A stretch of 64,000 bases of DNA from Xylocopa sonorina (lineage: Eukaryota > Arthropoda > Insecta > Hymenoptera > Apidae): NCBI RefSeq assembly GCF_050948175.1, contig NW_027490467.1, forward strand, positions 1 to 64,000. The letters run 5' to 3'. The translations under genes and the position numbers were made by a program. Shown here piece by piece: positions 37,829 through 51,630 of this stretch. The notes beneath the pieces were generated by a model. The model did not search any database and had not been told where the DNA came from. It worked only from the letters and a program-made list of their open reading frames with translations. Within the stretch, counting starts at the first letter, position 1, and every line of letters begins with the position of its first letter.

Positions 37829-40800
37829 TTCCTTTCTAGGAAATTACGTTATCAGATATCTCTGTATCGAAGCTATAGAGTACTAATGCCCCTTAAAACG
37901 CGATACCGCATCTCATTTCTATGTTTCATGATAGGATATAATATACATTGCGAAGTGTCATGTATACCTCGTATTCACAACAACTGAATGTAAATGCGAC
38001 ACTTCCTTGCTAGGAAATAGCGTTTCCATATGTCTACGCATCGTAGCAATAGAGTTCTAATGCTTCTTAAATCGCGATATCGCATCTCACTTCTATGTTT
38101 CGTGATATAATCTAATATTTATTGTGGAGTGTTATGTATACCTTGTATTCACTTAAAAGAATGTAAATGCGACAATACCTTGCTAGGATGTAGCGTTTGC
38201 AGATGTCTACGTATCGTGGCATTAGAGTTCTAATGCTTCTCAAAACGCGATTTCGCATCTCGTTTCTATGTTTCATGATAAGATATAATATTCACTGCGA
38301 AGTGTTATGTGTTCCTCGTCTACACTTCAAACGAAAGTAAATGCGACACTTCCTCTCTAGGAAATTTCGTATCCAGATGTCTACGTATCGAAGCAATAGA
38401 GTTCTAATGCTTCATAAAACGAGATATCGAATCACATTTCTATATTTCATGATGAGACATAACATTCAGTGCGAAGTGTCATGTATACATCGTATTCGCT
38501 TCAAAAGAATGTAACTGCGACACTTCCTTGCTAGGAAGTAGCGTTTGCAGATGTCTACCTGTTGAAGCAGTAGAGTTCTGATGCATCTTAAAATGCCATA
38601 TAGCATTTCACTTCTGTGTCTCATGATAAGATATAATATTCATGGCGAAGTGTCATGTATACCTCGTATTCCTTTCTAAAGAATGTAAATGCGACACTTC
38701 CTTGTTAGGAAGTAGCGCCTGCAGGTGTCTACGTATCGTAGCATTAGAGTCTTAATGCTTCTCAAAACACGATATCGCTACTCAATGCTATGTTTCATGA
38801 TAATATATAATATTCATTGTGGAGTGTTACGTATTCCTCGTATTCACTTCAAAAGAATATAAATGCGACACTTCCTTGCTGGGAAATAAGGTTTGCAGAT
38901 GTCTACGTATCAAAGCAATAGAGTTCTAAATCTTCGTAAAACATGATATCGCATCTCATTTCTATGCTTCATGATAAGATATAATATTCATTGGGAAGTG
39001 TCATGCTTACTTGGTATTCATTTCAAAAGAATATAAATGCGACACTTCCTTGCTAGGAAATAGCGTTTGCAGATATCTACGTATCGAAGCAATAGAGTTC
39101 TAATGCTTCTTAAATGGAGATATCGCATCTCATTTCTATGCTTCATTATAAGATATAATATTCAATGGGAAGTGTCATGTATGCCTCGTATTCACTTCAA
39201 AAGAATGTAAATGCGATACTTCCTTGCCAGGAAGTAGCGTTTGCAGATGTCTACGTTTCGAAGCAACGGATATCTAATGCTTCTTTAAATGAGATATCGC
39301 ATCTCATTTCTATGTTTCATTATAAGATATAATATTCATTGCGAAGTGTCATGTATACCTCATATTCACTTCAAAAGAATGTAAATGCGACACTTCCTTG
39401 TTAGGAAGTAGCGTTTTCAGATGTCTACGTATCGACGCAGTAGAGTCGTAATGCTTCTTGAAACGCGATATCGCATCTCATTGCTATGTCTCATGATAAG
39501 ATATAATATTCATTGCGAAGTGTCATGTATACTTCGTACTCACTTCAAAAGAATGCAAATGCTACACTTCCGCACTAGGGAAAGGCGTTTGCAGATGTCT
39601 ACGTATCGTAGCAATAGAGATCTAATGCTTCTTAAAACGCGATATCGCATCTCATTTCTATGTTTCATGATAGGATATAATATTCATTGCGAAGTGTCTG
39701 TTATACCTCGCATACGCTTCAAGTGAATGTAAGTGCGACACTTCCATGATAGGAAATAGCGTTTGCAGAAGTCTTCGTATCGAGGCAATAGAGTTCTAAT
39801 GCTTCTCAAAACGCGATATCGCATCTCATTTCTATGTTTCACGATAAGATATAATAATCATTGCGAAGTGTCATTTATACTTCGTATTCACTTCAAAAGA
39901 TTGTAAAGGCGACACTTCCTTGCTAGGAAACCGCGTTTCCAGATATGTACGTATCATAGCAATAGAGTTCTAATGCATCTTAAATCGCGATATGGCATCT
40001 CATTTCCATGGTTCGTGATAAGATACAATATTCATTGCGACGTGTCATGTATACCTTGTATTCACTTCAAATGTATGTAAACGCGACACTTCCTTGCTAG
40101 GATTTAGCGTTTGCAAATATGTAGCTATCGAGGCAATGGGGTTCTAATGCTGCTTAAAACGCGATATCGCACCTCATTCCTATGTTTCATGATAAGATAT
40201 AATATTCATTGCGAAGGGTCATGTATACCTCGCATACACTTCAAATGAATGCAAATGCGAAATTTCCTTGCTAGGAAATAGCGTTTGGAGATGTCTACGT
40301 ATCATAGCAATAGAGTTCTAATGCTTCGTAAATCGCGATACCGCATATCATTTCTATGTTTCGTGATAAGATATAATATTCATTGCGAAGTGTCATGTAT
40401 AAATCGTATTCAATTCAAGGGAATGTAAATGCGACACTTACTTGCTAGGAAATAGCGTTCGCAGAAGTATACGTATCGTAGCAATAGTGTTCTAATGCCT
40501 CTTAAAACGGGATATCGCATCTCAATCCTATGTTTCATGATAAGATGTAATATACATTGCGAAGTGTCTTGTATACCTCTTATTCACTTCAAAAGAATAC
40601 AAATACGACTATTCCTTGCAAGGAAATAGCGTTTGCAGATGACTACGTATGATAGCAATAGAGTTCCACCGCTTCTTAAAACGCGATATCGCATTTCATT
40701 CCTATGTTTCGTGATAAGATATAGTATTCATTGCGAAGTGTCATGTATACCTCGTATTCACTTCAAAAGGATGTAAATGCGACACTTCCATGCTAAGAAA

Positions 40801-43800
40801 TAGCGTTTGCAGATATCTACGTATAATTGCAATAGAATTCTAATGCTATTTAAACCGCGATATCGCATCGCATTTATATGTTTCGCGATAAGATGTAATA
40901 TTCATTGCGAAGTGTCATGTATACCTTGAATTCACTTCAAAAGAATGTAAATCCGGCGTTTCCATCCTAGGAAATAGCGTTTGCAGCTGTCTACGTACCG
41001 TAGCAATAGAGTCCCAATGCTTCTTAAAACGAGATGTCGCATTTCATTTCTATGTTTCGTGATAAGATATAATATTCATTGCAAAATGTCATGTATACCT
41101 CGTATTGACTTCGAAAGAATGTAAATGCGCCATTTCCTTGCTAGGAAATAGCGTTTGCAGATATCTACGTATCGATTCAATAGGGTTCTAATTCTTCTTT
41201 ATACGCGATATCGCATCCCGTTTCTATGTTTCGTGATAAGATATAATATTCATTGCGAAGTGTCATGTACACCTCGTATTCACTTCAAAAGAATGTAAAT
41301 GCGATTATTCCTTGCTAGGAAATAGCGTTAGCAGATGTCTACGTATCGTAGCAATAGGTTTCTAATGCTACTTAAATCGCGATATCGCATCTCATTTCTA
41401 TATTTCGTGATAAGAAGTAATATTCATTGCGAAGTGTCATGTAGACCTCGTATTCACTTCAAAAGAATGTAAATGCGACACTTCCATGCTAGGAAATAGC
41501 GTCTGCAGATGTCTACGCGTCGAGGCAATAGAGTTCTAATGCTTTTAAACGCGATATCGCATTTCACTTCTATGTTTCTTGATAAGATATTATATTCATT
41601 GCGAACTGACACGTATACCTCACATTCACTTCAAAAGAATGTAAATTCGACTATTGCTTGCTAGGAAATATCGTTTGCAGATGTCTACGTATCGTAGCAA
41701 TAGGGTTCTAATGCTACTTAAATCGCAATATCGCATCACATTTACATGTTTCGTGATAAGATATAATTTTCATTGCGAACTGTCATGTATACATCGTATT
41801 CACTTCAAAAGAATATAAATGCGACGTTTCCATCCTAGGAAATAGCGTTTTCAGATGTCTACGTATCGTAGCCATAGAGTCCTAATGCTTCTTAAAACGA
41901 GATGTCGCATTTCATTTCTATAATTCGTGATAAGATATAATATTCACTGCGAAATGTCATGTATACCTCGTATTCACTCCAAACGAATGTAAATGCGACA
42001 CTTCCTTGCTATGAAATAGCGTATTCAGATGTCTACGTATCGTAGCAATAGAGTTCTAATGCTTCTTAGATTGCTATATCGCATCTCATTTCTATGTTTC
42101 ATGCTGAGATATATTATTCATTGCAAAGTGTCACTTATACCTCGCATACACTTCAAGTGAATGTAAATGCGATACTTGCTTGCTTGGAAGTAGCGTTAGC
42201 AGATGTCTACGTATCGAAGATATAGAGTTCTAAAGCTTCTTAAATCGCGATATCGCATTTCATTTCTATGTTTCATGATAAGTTATAATATTCATTGCGA
42301 CGTGTTATGTATACCTCGCATACTCTTCAAATGAATGTAAGTGCGACACTCCCTTTCTTGGAAATAGCGTTTGCAGATGCCTACGTATCGTAGCAATAGA
42401 GTTTTAGTGTTCCTCAAAACGCGATATCGCATCCTATTTCTATGCTTCATGATGAGATATAATATTCATTGCGATGTGTCATGTATACCTCGCATTCACT
42501 CCAAACGAATGTAAATGCGACACTTCCTTGCTGGGAAATAGCATATTCAGATGTCTACGCATCGTAGCAATAGAGTTCTAATGCTACTTAAATCACGATA
42601 TCGGATCTCATTTATATGTTTCGTGATAGGATATAATATTCGTTGCCAAGTGTCGTGCATACCTCGTATTCACTTCAAAAGTATGTAAGTGCCACACTTC
42701 CATGCTAGGAAATAGCGTTTGCAGATGCCTACGTATCGTAGCAATAGAATTCTAATGCTACTTAAATCGCGATATCGCATCTCATTTCTATGTTTCGTGA
42801 TAAGATATAATATTCATTGCGAAGTGTCATGTGTACCTCGTATTCACTTCAAAAGAATGTAAATGCGACTATTTCTTGCTAGGAAATAGCGTTTGCAGAT
42901 GCCTACGTATCGTAGCAATAGAGTTGTAGTGCTTCTCAAAACGCGATATCGCATCTCATTTCTATGCTTCATGATAAGATATAATATTCATTGCGAAGTG
43001 TCATGTATACCTCGTATTCACTCGAGAAGAATGTAAATGCGACACTTCCTTGCTAGGAAATAGCGTATTCAGATGTCTACGTATCGTAGCAATAGATATC
43101 TAATGCTACTTAAATCGCGATATCGCATCTCTTTTCTATATTTCGTGATAAGATATAATATTCATTGCGAAGTGTCATGTATACCTCGTATTCACTTCAT
43201 AAGAATGTAAATGCGACTATTGCTTGCTAGGAAATAGCGTTTGCAGATGTCTACGTATCGTAGCAATAGAGTTCTAATGCTTCTTAAAACGCGATATCGC
43301 ATCTCATTTCTATGTTTCGTGATAAGATATAATATTCATTGCGAAGTGTCATGTATACCTCGTATTCACTTCAAAAGAACTTAAATGCGACTATTCCTTG
43401 CTATCAAATAGCGTTTGCAGATGTCTACGTATCGTAGCAATAGAGTTCTTATGCTGCTTAATCCGCGATATCGCATCTCATTCCAATGTTTCCTGACAAG
43501 TTATAATATTCATTGCGATATGTCTCGTTTACCTCGTATTCACTTCAAAAGAAAGTAAATGCGACACATCCATGCTAGGAAATAGCGTTTGCAGATGTCT
43601 ACGTATCGGAGCAATAGCGTTCTAATGCTTCTTAAAACGGGATACCGCATCTCATTTCTATGTTTCGTGATAAGATATAATATTCGTTGCGATGTGTTAT
43701 GTATTCCTCGTCTACACTTCAAATGAATCTAAATGCGACTCTTCCTTGCTGGGAAATATCGATTGCAGATGTCTACGTATCGAGGCAATAGATTTCTAAT

Positions 43801-45749
43801 GCTTCTTTAAACGCGATGTCATATCTTATTTCTAGGTTTCACGATAAGATATGATATTGAAAGCGAAGTGTCACTTATACCTCGTATACGCCTCAAATGA
43901 ATGTAAATGCGACACCACCTTGCTAGGAAATAGCGTTTGCAGATGTCCGCTTATCGAAGCAGTAGAGTTCAAATGCTTCTTAAAACGCGATATCGCTTCT
44001 CATTTCTATGTTTCGTGATAAGATATAATATTCATTGCGAAGTGTCATGTACACCTCGTATTCACTTCAGACGAATGTAAATGCGACACTTCCTAGCTAG
44101 GAAATAGCGTATTCAGATGTCTACGTATCGTAGCAATAATGTTCTAATGCTACATTAATCGCGATATCGCATGTCATTTCTATGTTTCGTGATAAGATGT
44201 AATATTCATTGCGAAGTGTCGTGTACACCTCGTATTCACTTCAGACGAATGTAAATGCGACACTTCCTAGCTAGGAAATATCGTATTCAGATGTCTACGT
44301 ATCGTAGCAATAATGTTCTACTGCTACATTAATCGCGATATCGCATCTCATTTCTATGTTTCGTGATAAGATATAATATTCATTGCGAAGTGTCATGTAT
44401 ACCTCGTATTCACTCCAAAAGAATGCAAATGCGACACTTCCTTGCTAGGAAATAGCGTATTCAGATGTCTACGTATCGTAGCAATAGAGTTCTAATGCTA
44501 CTTAAAACGCGATATCGCATCTCATTTATATGTTTCGTGATAAGATATAATATTCATTGCGAAGTGTCATGTACACCTCGTATTCACTTCAGACGAATGT
44601 AAATGCGACACTTCCTAGCTAGGAAATAGCGTATTCAGATGTCTACGTATCGTAGCAATAATGTTCTAATGCTACATTAATCGCGATATCGCATGTCATT
44701 TCTATGTTTCGTGATAAGATATAATATTCATTGTGAAGTGTCATGTATACCTCCTATTCACTTCAAAAGAATTAAATGCGACTATTGCTTGCTAGGAAAT
44801 AGCGTTTGCAGATGTCTACATATCGTAGCAAGAGAGTTCTAATGCTACTTAGATCGCGATATCGCATCTCATTTCTATATTTCATGATAAGATATAATAT
44901 TCATTGCGAAGTGTCATGTATACCTCGTATTCACTTCAAAAGAATGTCAATGCGACACTTCCTTGCTAGGAAATAGCGTATTCAGATGTCTACGTATCGT
45001 AGCAATAGAGTTCTAATGCTACTTAAATCGCGATATCGCATCTCATTTCTATGTTTCGTGATAAGATATAATATTCATTGCGAAGTGTCATGTATACCTC
45101 GTATTCACTTCAAAAGAGTGTAAATGCGACTATTGCTTGCTAGGAAATAGCGTTTGCAGATGTCTACGCATCGTAGCAATAGCGTTCTAATGCTACTTAT
45201 ATCGCGATATCACATCTCATTTATATGTTTCGTGATAAGATATAATATTCATTGCGAAGTGTCATGTATACCTCGTATTCACTTCAAAAGGGTGTGAATG
45301 CGACTATTGCTTGCTAGGAAATAGCGTTTGCAGATGTCTACGCATCGTAGCAATAGAGTTCTAATGCTACTTAAATCGCGATATCGCATCTCATTTCTAT
45401 GTTTCGTGATAAGATATAATATTCATTGCGAAGTGTCATGTATACCTCGTATTTACTTAAACTGAATGTAAATGCGACACTTCCTTGCTTGGAAATAGCG
45501 TCTGCAGATATCTACGTATCGTAGCAATAGAGTTCTAGTGCTTCTTAAAACACGATATCGCGTCCCATTTCCATGATTCATGATAAGATATAATGCTCAT
45601 TGTGCAGTGTTATATATACCTCGTATTCACTTCAAAAGGATGTAACAGCGACACTTCCTTGCTAGGAAAGAGCGTTTCCAGATTTCTACGTACCGTAGCA
45701 ATATATATCTTATGCTTCTTAAAACGGGATATCGCATCTCATTTCTATG

Positions 45750-46420
45750 TTTCATGACAAGTTATGCTATTCATTGCGAAGTGTCATGTTTTCCTCGGAT
45801 TCACTTCAAAAGAATGTAAATGCGGTACTTCCTTCATAGGAAATAGCGTTTGCAGATGTCTACGTATCGTAGCAATAGAGTTCTAGTGTTTCTTAAACCG
45901 CGATACCGCATCTCACTCCTATGTTTCATGATAAGGTATATTATTCATTGCGAAGTGTCATGTATACCTCCCATTCACTTCAAAGGAATGTAAATGCGAC
46001 ACTTCTTTGCTAGGAATTATCGTTTCCAGATGTCTACGTATCGAAACAATAGAGTTATAATGCTTCTTAAAACGAGTTGTCGCATCTCATTTCTCTGTTT
46101 CATGATAAGATATAATATTCATTGCGAAGTGACCTGTATACCTCGTATTCACTTCAAAAGAATGTAAGTGCGACACTTCCTTGCTAGGAAATAGCGTTCC
46201 CAGCTGTCTACGTATCGAAGCAGTAGTGTTCTAATGCTTCTATAAACGGGATATCGCATCTCATTTCTATGTTTCATGATAAGATATAACATTCATTGCG
46301 AAGTGTCACGTATACCACGTATTCACTTCAAATAAATGTAAATGCGTCACTTCCTTACTAGGAAATAGCGACTGCAGATGTCTCCGAATCGAAGCAACAG
46401 AGTTCTAATGCTTCTTAAAT
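45750..46420 (-). repeat. Spaced duplicate segment, member 3 of 3
   Basis: It carries CATGTTTTCCTCGGATTC, GCGGTACTTCCTTCATAGG, CTAGTGTTTCTTAAACCGCG and ATGCTTCTATAAACGGG in the same order as 17,540-18,400. Relative to both other members it lacks the one monomer that in them contains GATGCTTCTGAGAACACG, consistent with a single-monomer deletion by unequal exchange. Confidence 0.75.
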
Positions 46421-46649
46421 CGCGATATCGCATCTCATTCCTATTTTTCGTGATAAGGTATAATATTCATTGCGAAGTGTCATGTTTGCCTCGTGTTCAC
46501 TTCAAAAGAATGTAAATGCGACTATTCCTTGCTAGGAAATAGCGTTTGCAGATGCCTATGTATCGTAGCAATAGAGTTGTAGTGCTTCTCAAAACGCGAT
46601 ATCGCATCTCACTTCTATGTTTCATGATAAGATATAATAATCATTGCGA

Positions 46650-47560
46650 AGTGTCATGTGTACCTCGTATTCACTTCAAAAGAATGTAAATGCGACACTT
46701 CCATGCTAGGAAATAGATTCTGCAGATGTCTACTTGTCCAGGCAATAGAGTTCTAATGCTTCTTAAAACGCGATATCGCATCTCACATCTATGTTTCGTG
46801 ATAAGATATACTATTCATTGCGAAGTGTCATGTATACCTCGTATTCACTTCAAAAGAATGTAAATGCGACTATTGCCTGCTAGGAAATAGCGTTTGCAGA
46901 TGTCTACGTATCGTAGCAATAGAGTACTAATGCTACTTAAATCGCGATATCGCATCTCATTTATATGTTTCGTGATAAGATTTAATATTCATTGCCAAAT
47001 GTCATGTATACCTCGTATTCACTTCAAAAGAATGTAAGTGCGACAACTCCATGCTAGGAAATGGCGTTTGCAGATGTCTCCGCATCGCGGCCATAGAGTT
47101 CTAATGCTTCTGAAAACGCGATATCGCATCTCTCTTCTATGTTTCATGATAAGATATAATATTCATTACGAAGTGTCATGTGTACCTCGTAGTCACTTCA
47201 AAAGAATATAAGTGCGAACATTGCTTGCTAGGAAATAGCGTTTGCAGATGTCTACGTATCGTAGCAATAGAGTTCTAATGCTACTTAAATCGCGATATCG
47301 CATCTCATTTCTATGTTTCGTGATAAGATGTAATATTCATTGCGAAGTGTCATGTGTACCTCGTACTCACTTCAAAAGAATGTAAATGCGACACTTCCAT
47401 GCTAGAAAATAGTGTCTGCAGATGTCTACGTGTCGAGGCAATAGAGTTCTGATGCTTCTTAAAACGCGATATGGCATCTCACTTCTATGTTTCGTGATAA
47501 GATATAATATTCATTGCGAAGTGTCATGAATACCTCGTATTCACTTCAAAAGAATGTAAA
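46650..47560 (-). repeat. Duplicate of 14,430-15,140 with one extra monomer
   Basis: TGTCATGTGTACCTCG, the GATTCTGCAGATGTC and CTACTTGTCCAGGC variants, GCGACAACTCCATGC and CCGCATCGCGGCCATAG follow in the same order and almost the same bases as from 14,431 (offset 32,221). At 47,218 the sequence continues through an additional monomer before reaching the GAAAATAGTGTCTGCAG variant that the first copy reaches directly at ~15,010. Confidence 0.8.
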
Positions 47561-49394
47561 TGCGACGTTTCCATCCTTGGGAATATCGTTTTTAGATGTC
47601 TACGTATCGTAGCAATAGGACTCTAATGCTTCTTAAAACGAGATGTCGCATTTCATTTCAATGTTTCGTGATAAGATATAATATTCATTGCGAAGTGTCA
47701 TGTATACCTCGTATTCACTCCAAAAGAATGTAAATGCGACACTTCCTTGCTAAGAATTAGCGTATTCAGATGTCTACGTATCGTAGCAATAGATTTCTAA
47801 TGCTACTTAAATCGCGATATCGCATCTCTTTTCTATATTTCGTGATAAGATATAATATTCATTGCTAAGTGTCATGTATACCTCGTACTCAATTCATAAG
47901 AATGTAAATGCGACTATTGCGTGCTAGGAAATAGCGTTTGCAGGTGTCTACGTATCGTAGCAATAGAGTTCTGATGCTACTTAAATCGCGATATCGCATC
48001 TCATTTCTATGTTTCGTGATAAGATGTAATATTCATTGCGAAGTGTCATGTACACCTCGTATTCACTTCAAAAGAATGTAAATGCGACACTTCCATGCTA
48101 GGAAATAGCGTCTGCAGATGTCTACGCGTCGAGGCAATAGAGTTCTAATGCTTCTTCAAACGCTATATCGCATCTCATTTCTATGTTTCGAGATAAGATG
48201 TAATATTCATTGCGAAGTGTCATGTATACCTCGTATGCACTTCAAAAGAATGTAAATGCGACTATTGCTTCCTAGGAAATAGCGTTTGCAGATGTCTACG
48301 TATCGTAGGAATAGAGTTCTAACGCTTCCTAAAACGCGATATCGCATCTCATTTCAATGCTTCATGATAAGATATATTATTCATTGCGAAGTGTCATGTA
48401 TACATCGTATTCATTTCGAAACAAAGTAAATGCGACACTTCCTTGCTAGGTAATAGCGATGCCAGATGCCTACGTACCGAAACAATAGAGCTCTACTGCT
48501 TCTTAAAACGACATGTCGCATCTCATTTCTATGTTTCATGATAAGGTACAATATTCATTGCGAAGTGTCATGCATACCTCCAATTCACTTCAAATGAATG
48601 TAAATGCGACACTTCGTTGCTAGGAAATAGCGTTTGCAGATGTCTACGTATAGAAGCAGTAGAGTTCTAATGCTTCTTAAAACGCGATATCGCACCTTAT
48701 TTCGATGTTTCATGATAAGATATAATATTCATTGCGAAGTGTCGTGTATACCATGTATTCACTTCAAAAGAATGTAAATGCGACTATTCCTTGCTAGGAA
48801 ATAGGGTTTGCAAATGTCTTCGTATCGTTGCAATAGGGTTCTATTGCTTCTTAAAACGCGATATCGCTACTCATTTCTATGTTTCGTGATAAGAAATAGT
48901 ATTCATTGCGAAATGTCACGTATACTTCGTATTCACTTCAAAAGAAAGTAAATGGACACTTCCATGCTAGGAAATAGCGTTTCCAGATATGTACGTATCG
49001 AAACAATAGAGTTCCAATGCTTCTTAAAACGAGATGTCGCATATCATTCCTATGTTTCGTGATAAGATATAATATTCTATGCGAAATGTCACGTATACCT
49101 CGTATTCACTTCAAAAGTAAGTAGATGCGACACTTCCATGCTAGGAAATAGCGTTTGCATATGTCTTCGTATCGTAGCAATAGTGTTCTAATACCGCTTA
49201 AAACGCGATATCGCATCTCATTTCTATGTTTCATGATAAGATATAATATCCATTGCGAATTGTCATGTATACCCGTTTTCACCTCAAAAGAATGTAAATG
49301 CGACACGTCCTTGCTCGGAAATAGCGCCTCCAGATATCTACGAATCGTAGCAATAGAGTACTAATGCTTCTTAAAACGCGATATCGCATCTCAT

Positions 49395-49415
49395 TTCTAT
49401 GTCTCACTTCGCAAT
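49395..49415. other. Satellite inversion junction (reverse to forward), no spacer
   Basis: CATCTCATTTCTATGT (reverse satellite) runs directly into CACTTCGCAATGAACATT (forward satellite) at about 49,403-49,405. No unique DNA, mobile element or duplication is seen at the breakpoint. Confidence 0.85.
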
Positions 49416-51630
49416 GAACATTATATCTTATCGTGCAACATAGACCTCAGATGCGATATCGCGTATTAAGAAGCACTACAACTCGATTGCTTCGATACGT
49501 AGACAGCTGGAAACGCTATTTCATAGCAAGGAAGTGCCGCATTTACATTCTTTTGAAGTGAATACGGGGTATACATAACACTCCACAAGGAAAATTATAC
49601 CTTATCACGAAACATAGAAATGATATGCGAAATCGCGATTTAAGAAGCATTAGTATTCTATTGCTACGATACGTAGACATCTGCAAACGCTATTTCCCAG
49701 CAAGGTAGTGTCGCATTTACATTCTTTTGAAAGGAATACGAGGTATACATGACGCTTCGCAATGAATATTATATCTTATCATGAAACGTAGAAATGAGAT
49801 GCGATATCGCGATTTATATAGTATTAGAACTCTCTTGCTACGATACGTACACATCTGCAAACACTACTTCCTAGCAAGGAAGTGTCGCATTTACATTCAT
49901 TTGAAGTGTTTGCGAGGTATACGTAACACTTCGCAATGAATATTATACCTTATCATGAAACATAGGGGTGAGATGCGTTGTCGCGTTTTAAGAAGCATTG
50001 GAAGTCTATTGCTACGATACGTAGACATCTACAAATGCTATTTCATAGCAAGGAAGTGACGCATTTACATTCTTCAGAAACGAATACCAGGTATTCATAA
50101 CACAGCACAATGAATATTATATCATATCATGAAACATAGAAATGAGATGCGATATCGCGATTTAAGAAGCACTAGATCTCTATTGCTTCGATACGTAGAC
50201 ATCTGCAAACGCTACTTCCTAGCAAGAAAGTGTCGCATTTACATTCTTTTGAAGTGAATACGAGGTATACATGACACTCCACAATGAAAATTATATCTTA
50301 TCCTGAAACATAAAAGTGAGATGCGGTATGGCGATTTAAGCAGCATTAGAACTCTATTGATTCGATACGTAGACATCTGGAAAAGTAATTTCCTAGAAAG
50401 GAAGTGTCTCATTTACATTCATATGTGGTGTAGACGAGGAATACATAACACTTCGCAATGAATATTATACCATATCATGGGACATAGAAATGAGATGCGA
50501 TATCGCGTTTTAAGAAGCATTAGAACCCTATCGCTGCACTACGTAGACATCTGCAAACGATATTTCCTAGCATGCTAGTGTCGCATTTACATTCATTGAA
50601 GTGAATACGAGGTATACATGACACTTCGCTATGAATATTATATCTTAACATGTAACATAGAAATGAGATGCGATATCCCGTCTGAAGAAGCAATAGAACT
50701 CTATTTCTACGATACGTAGACATCTGCAAAGGCTATTTCCTACCATGGAAGTGTCGAATTTACATTCACTTGAAGTGAATACGAAGTATACATGATACTC
50801 CGCAATGAATATTATATCTTATCATGAAACATAGAAGCGAGATGCAACATCTCGTTTTAAGAAGCATTAGAACTCCATTGCTTCGATACGTAGACACCTG
50901 GAAACGCTACTTCCTGGCAAGGAAGTGACGCATTTACATTCATTTGAAGTGTATGCGAGGTATACATGACACTAAGCTATGAATATTATATCTTATCATG
51001 AAACATAGAAATGAGATGCGATATGACAATTTAAGAAGCATTGGAACTCTATTGCTTCGATACATATACGTCTGCAAACGCTATTTCCTAGCAAGGAAGT
51101 GTCGCATTTACATTCTTTTGAAGTGAATACGAGGTATTCATGACACTTCGCAATGAATATTATATCTTTTAATGAAATATAGAAATGAGATGCGATATCG
51201 CATTTTAAGAAGCATTAGAACACTACTCCTTCGATACGTAGACATCTGCAAACGCTATTTCCTAGGAAGGAAGTGTCGTATTTACATTCATTTGAAGAGT
51301 ATGCGAGGTATACAAGACACTTCCCAATGAATATTATATCTTATCATGAATCATAGAAATAAGATGCGATATCGCGTTTTAAGAAGCTTTATAGCTCTAT
51401 TGCTACGATACATAGACATATGCGACGCTATTTCCTAGCTAGGAAATGTCTCATTTACATTCACTTGAAGTGAACGCGAGGTATAGATAACACTCAGCAA
51501 TGAATATTGTATCTTACCACGGAACATTGAAATGAGATGCGATATCGCGTTTTAAGGGGCATTAGGACTCTATAGCTTCGATACAGAGATATCTGGGAAC
51601 GTAATTTCATAGAAGGGAAGTGTCGCATTT
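49405..51630 (+). repeat. Satellite array block 5, ~174-bp monomer, forward orientation
   Basis: About 13 forward monomers, fairly heterogeneous. The last one carries TTTTAAGGGGCATTAGGACT, CTATAGCTTCGATACAGAG and GATATCTGGGAACGTAATTTC, the mirror image of the first monomer to the right of element A. It ends at GTGTCGCATTT before element B. Confidence 0.95.

Larger units (their letters stand above)
37829..49404 (-). repeat. Satellite array block 4, ~174-bp monomer, reverse orientation
   Basis: About 66 monomers from TTCCTTTCTAGGAAATTACG next to element A. Its first monomer carries rare variants (CAGATATCTCTGTATCG, AATGCCCCTTAAAACG) that are mirrored next to element B. The block shares several multi-monomer segments with block 2, notably 45,750-46,420 with 17,540-18,400 and 46,650-47,560 with 14,430-15,140. 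No gene is supported. Confidence 0.97.

Noticed and set aside
37829..51630. A single perfect palindrome centred at ~44.8 kb between the inverted elements
   Set aside because: Satellite polarity switches at ~49.4 kb rather than at the centre, so the two arms are not mirror images over most of their length.
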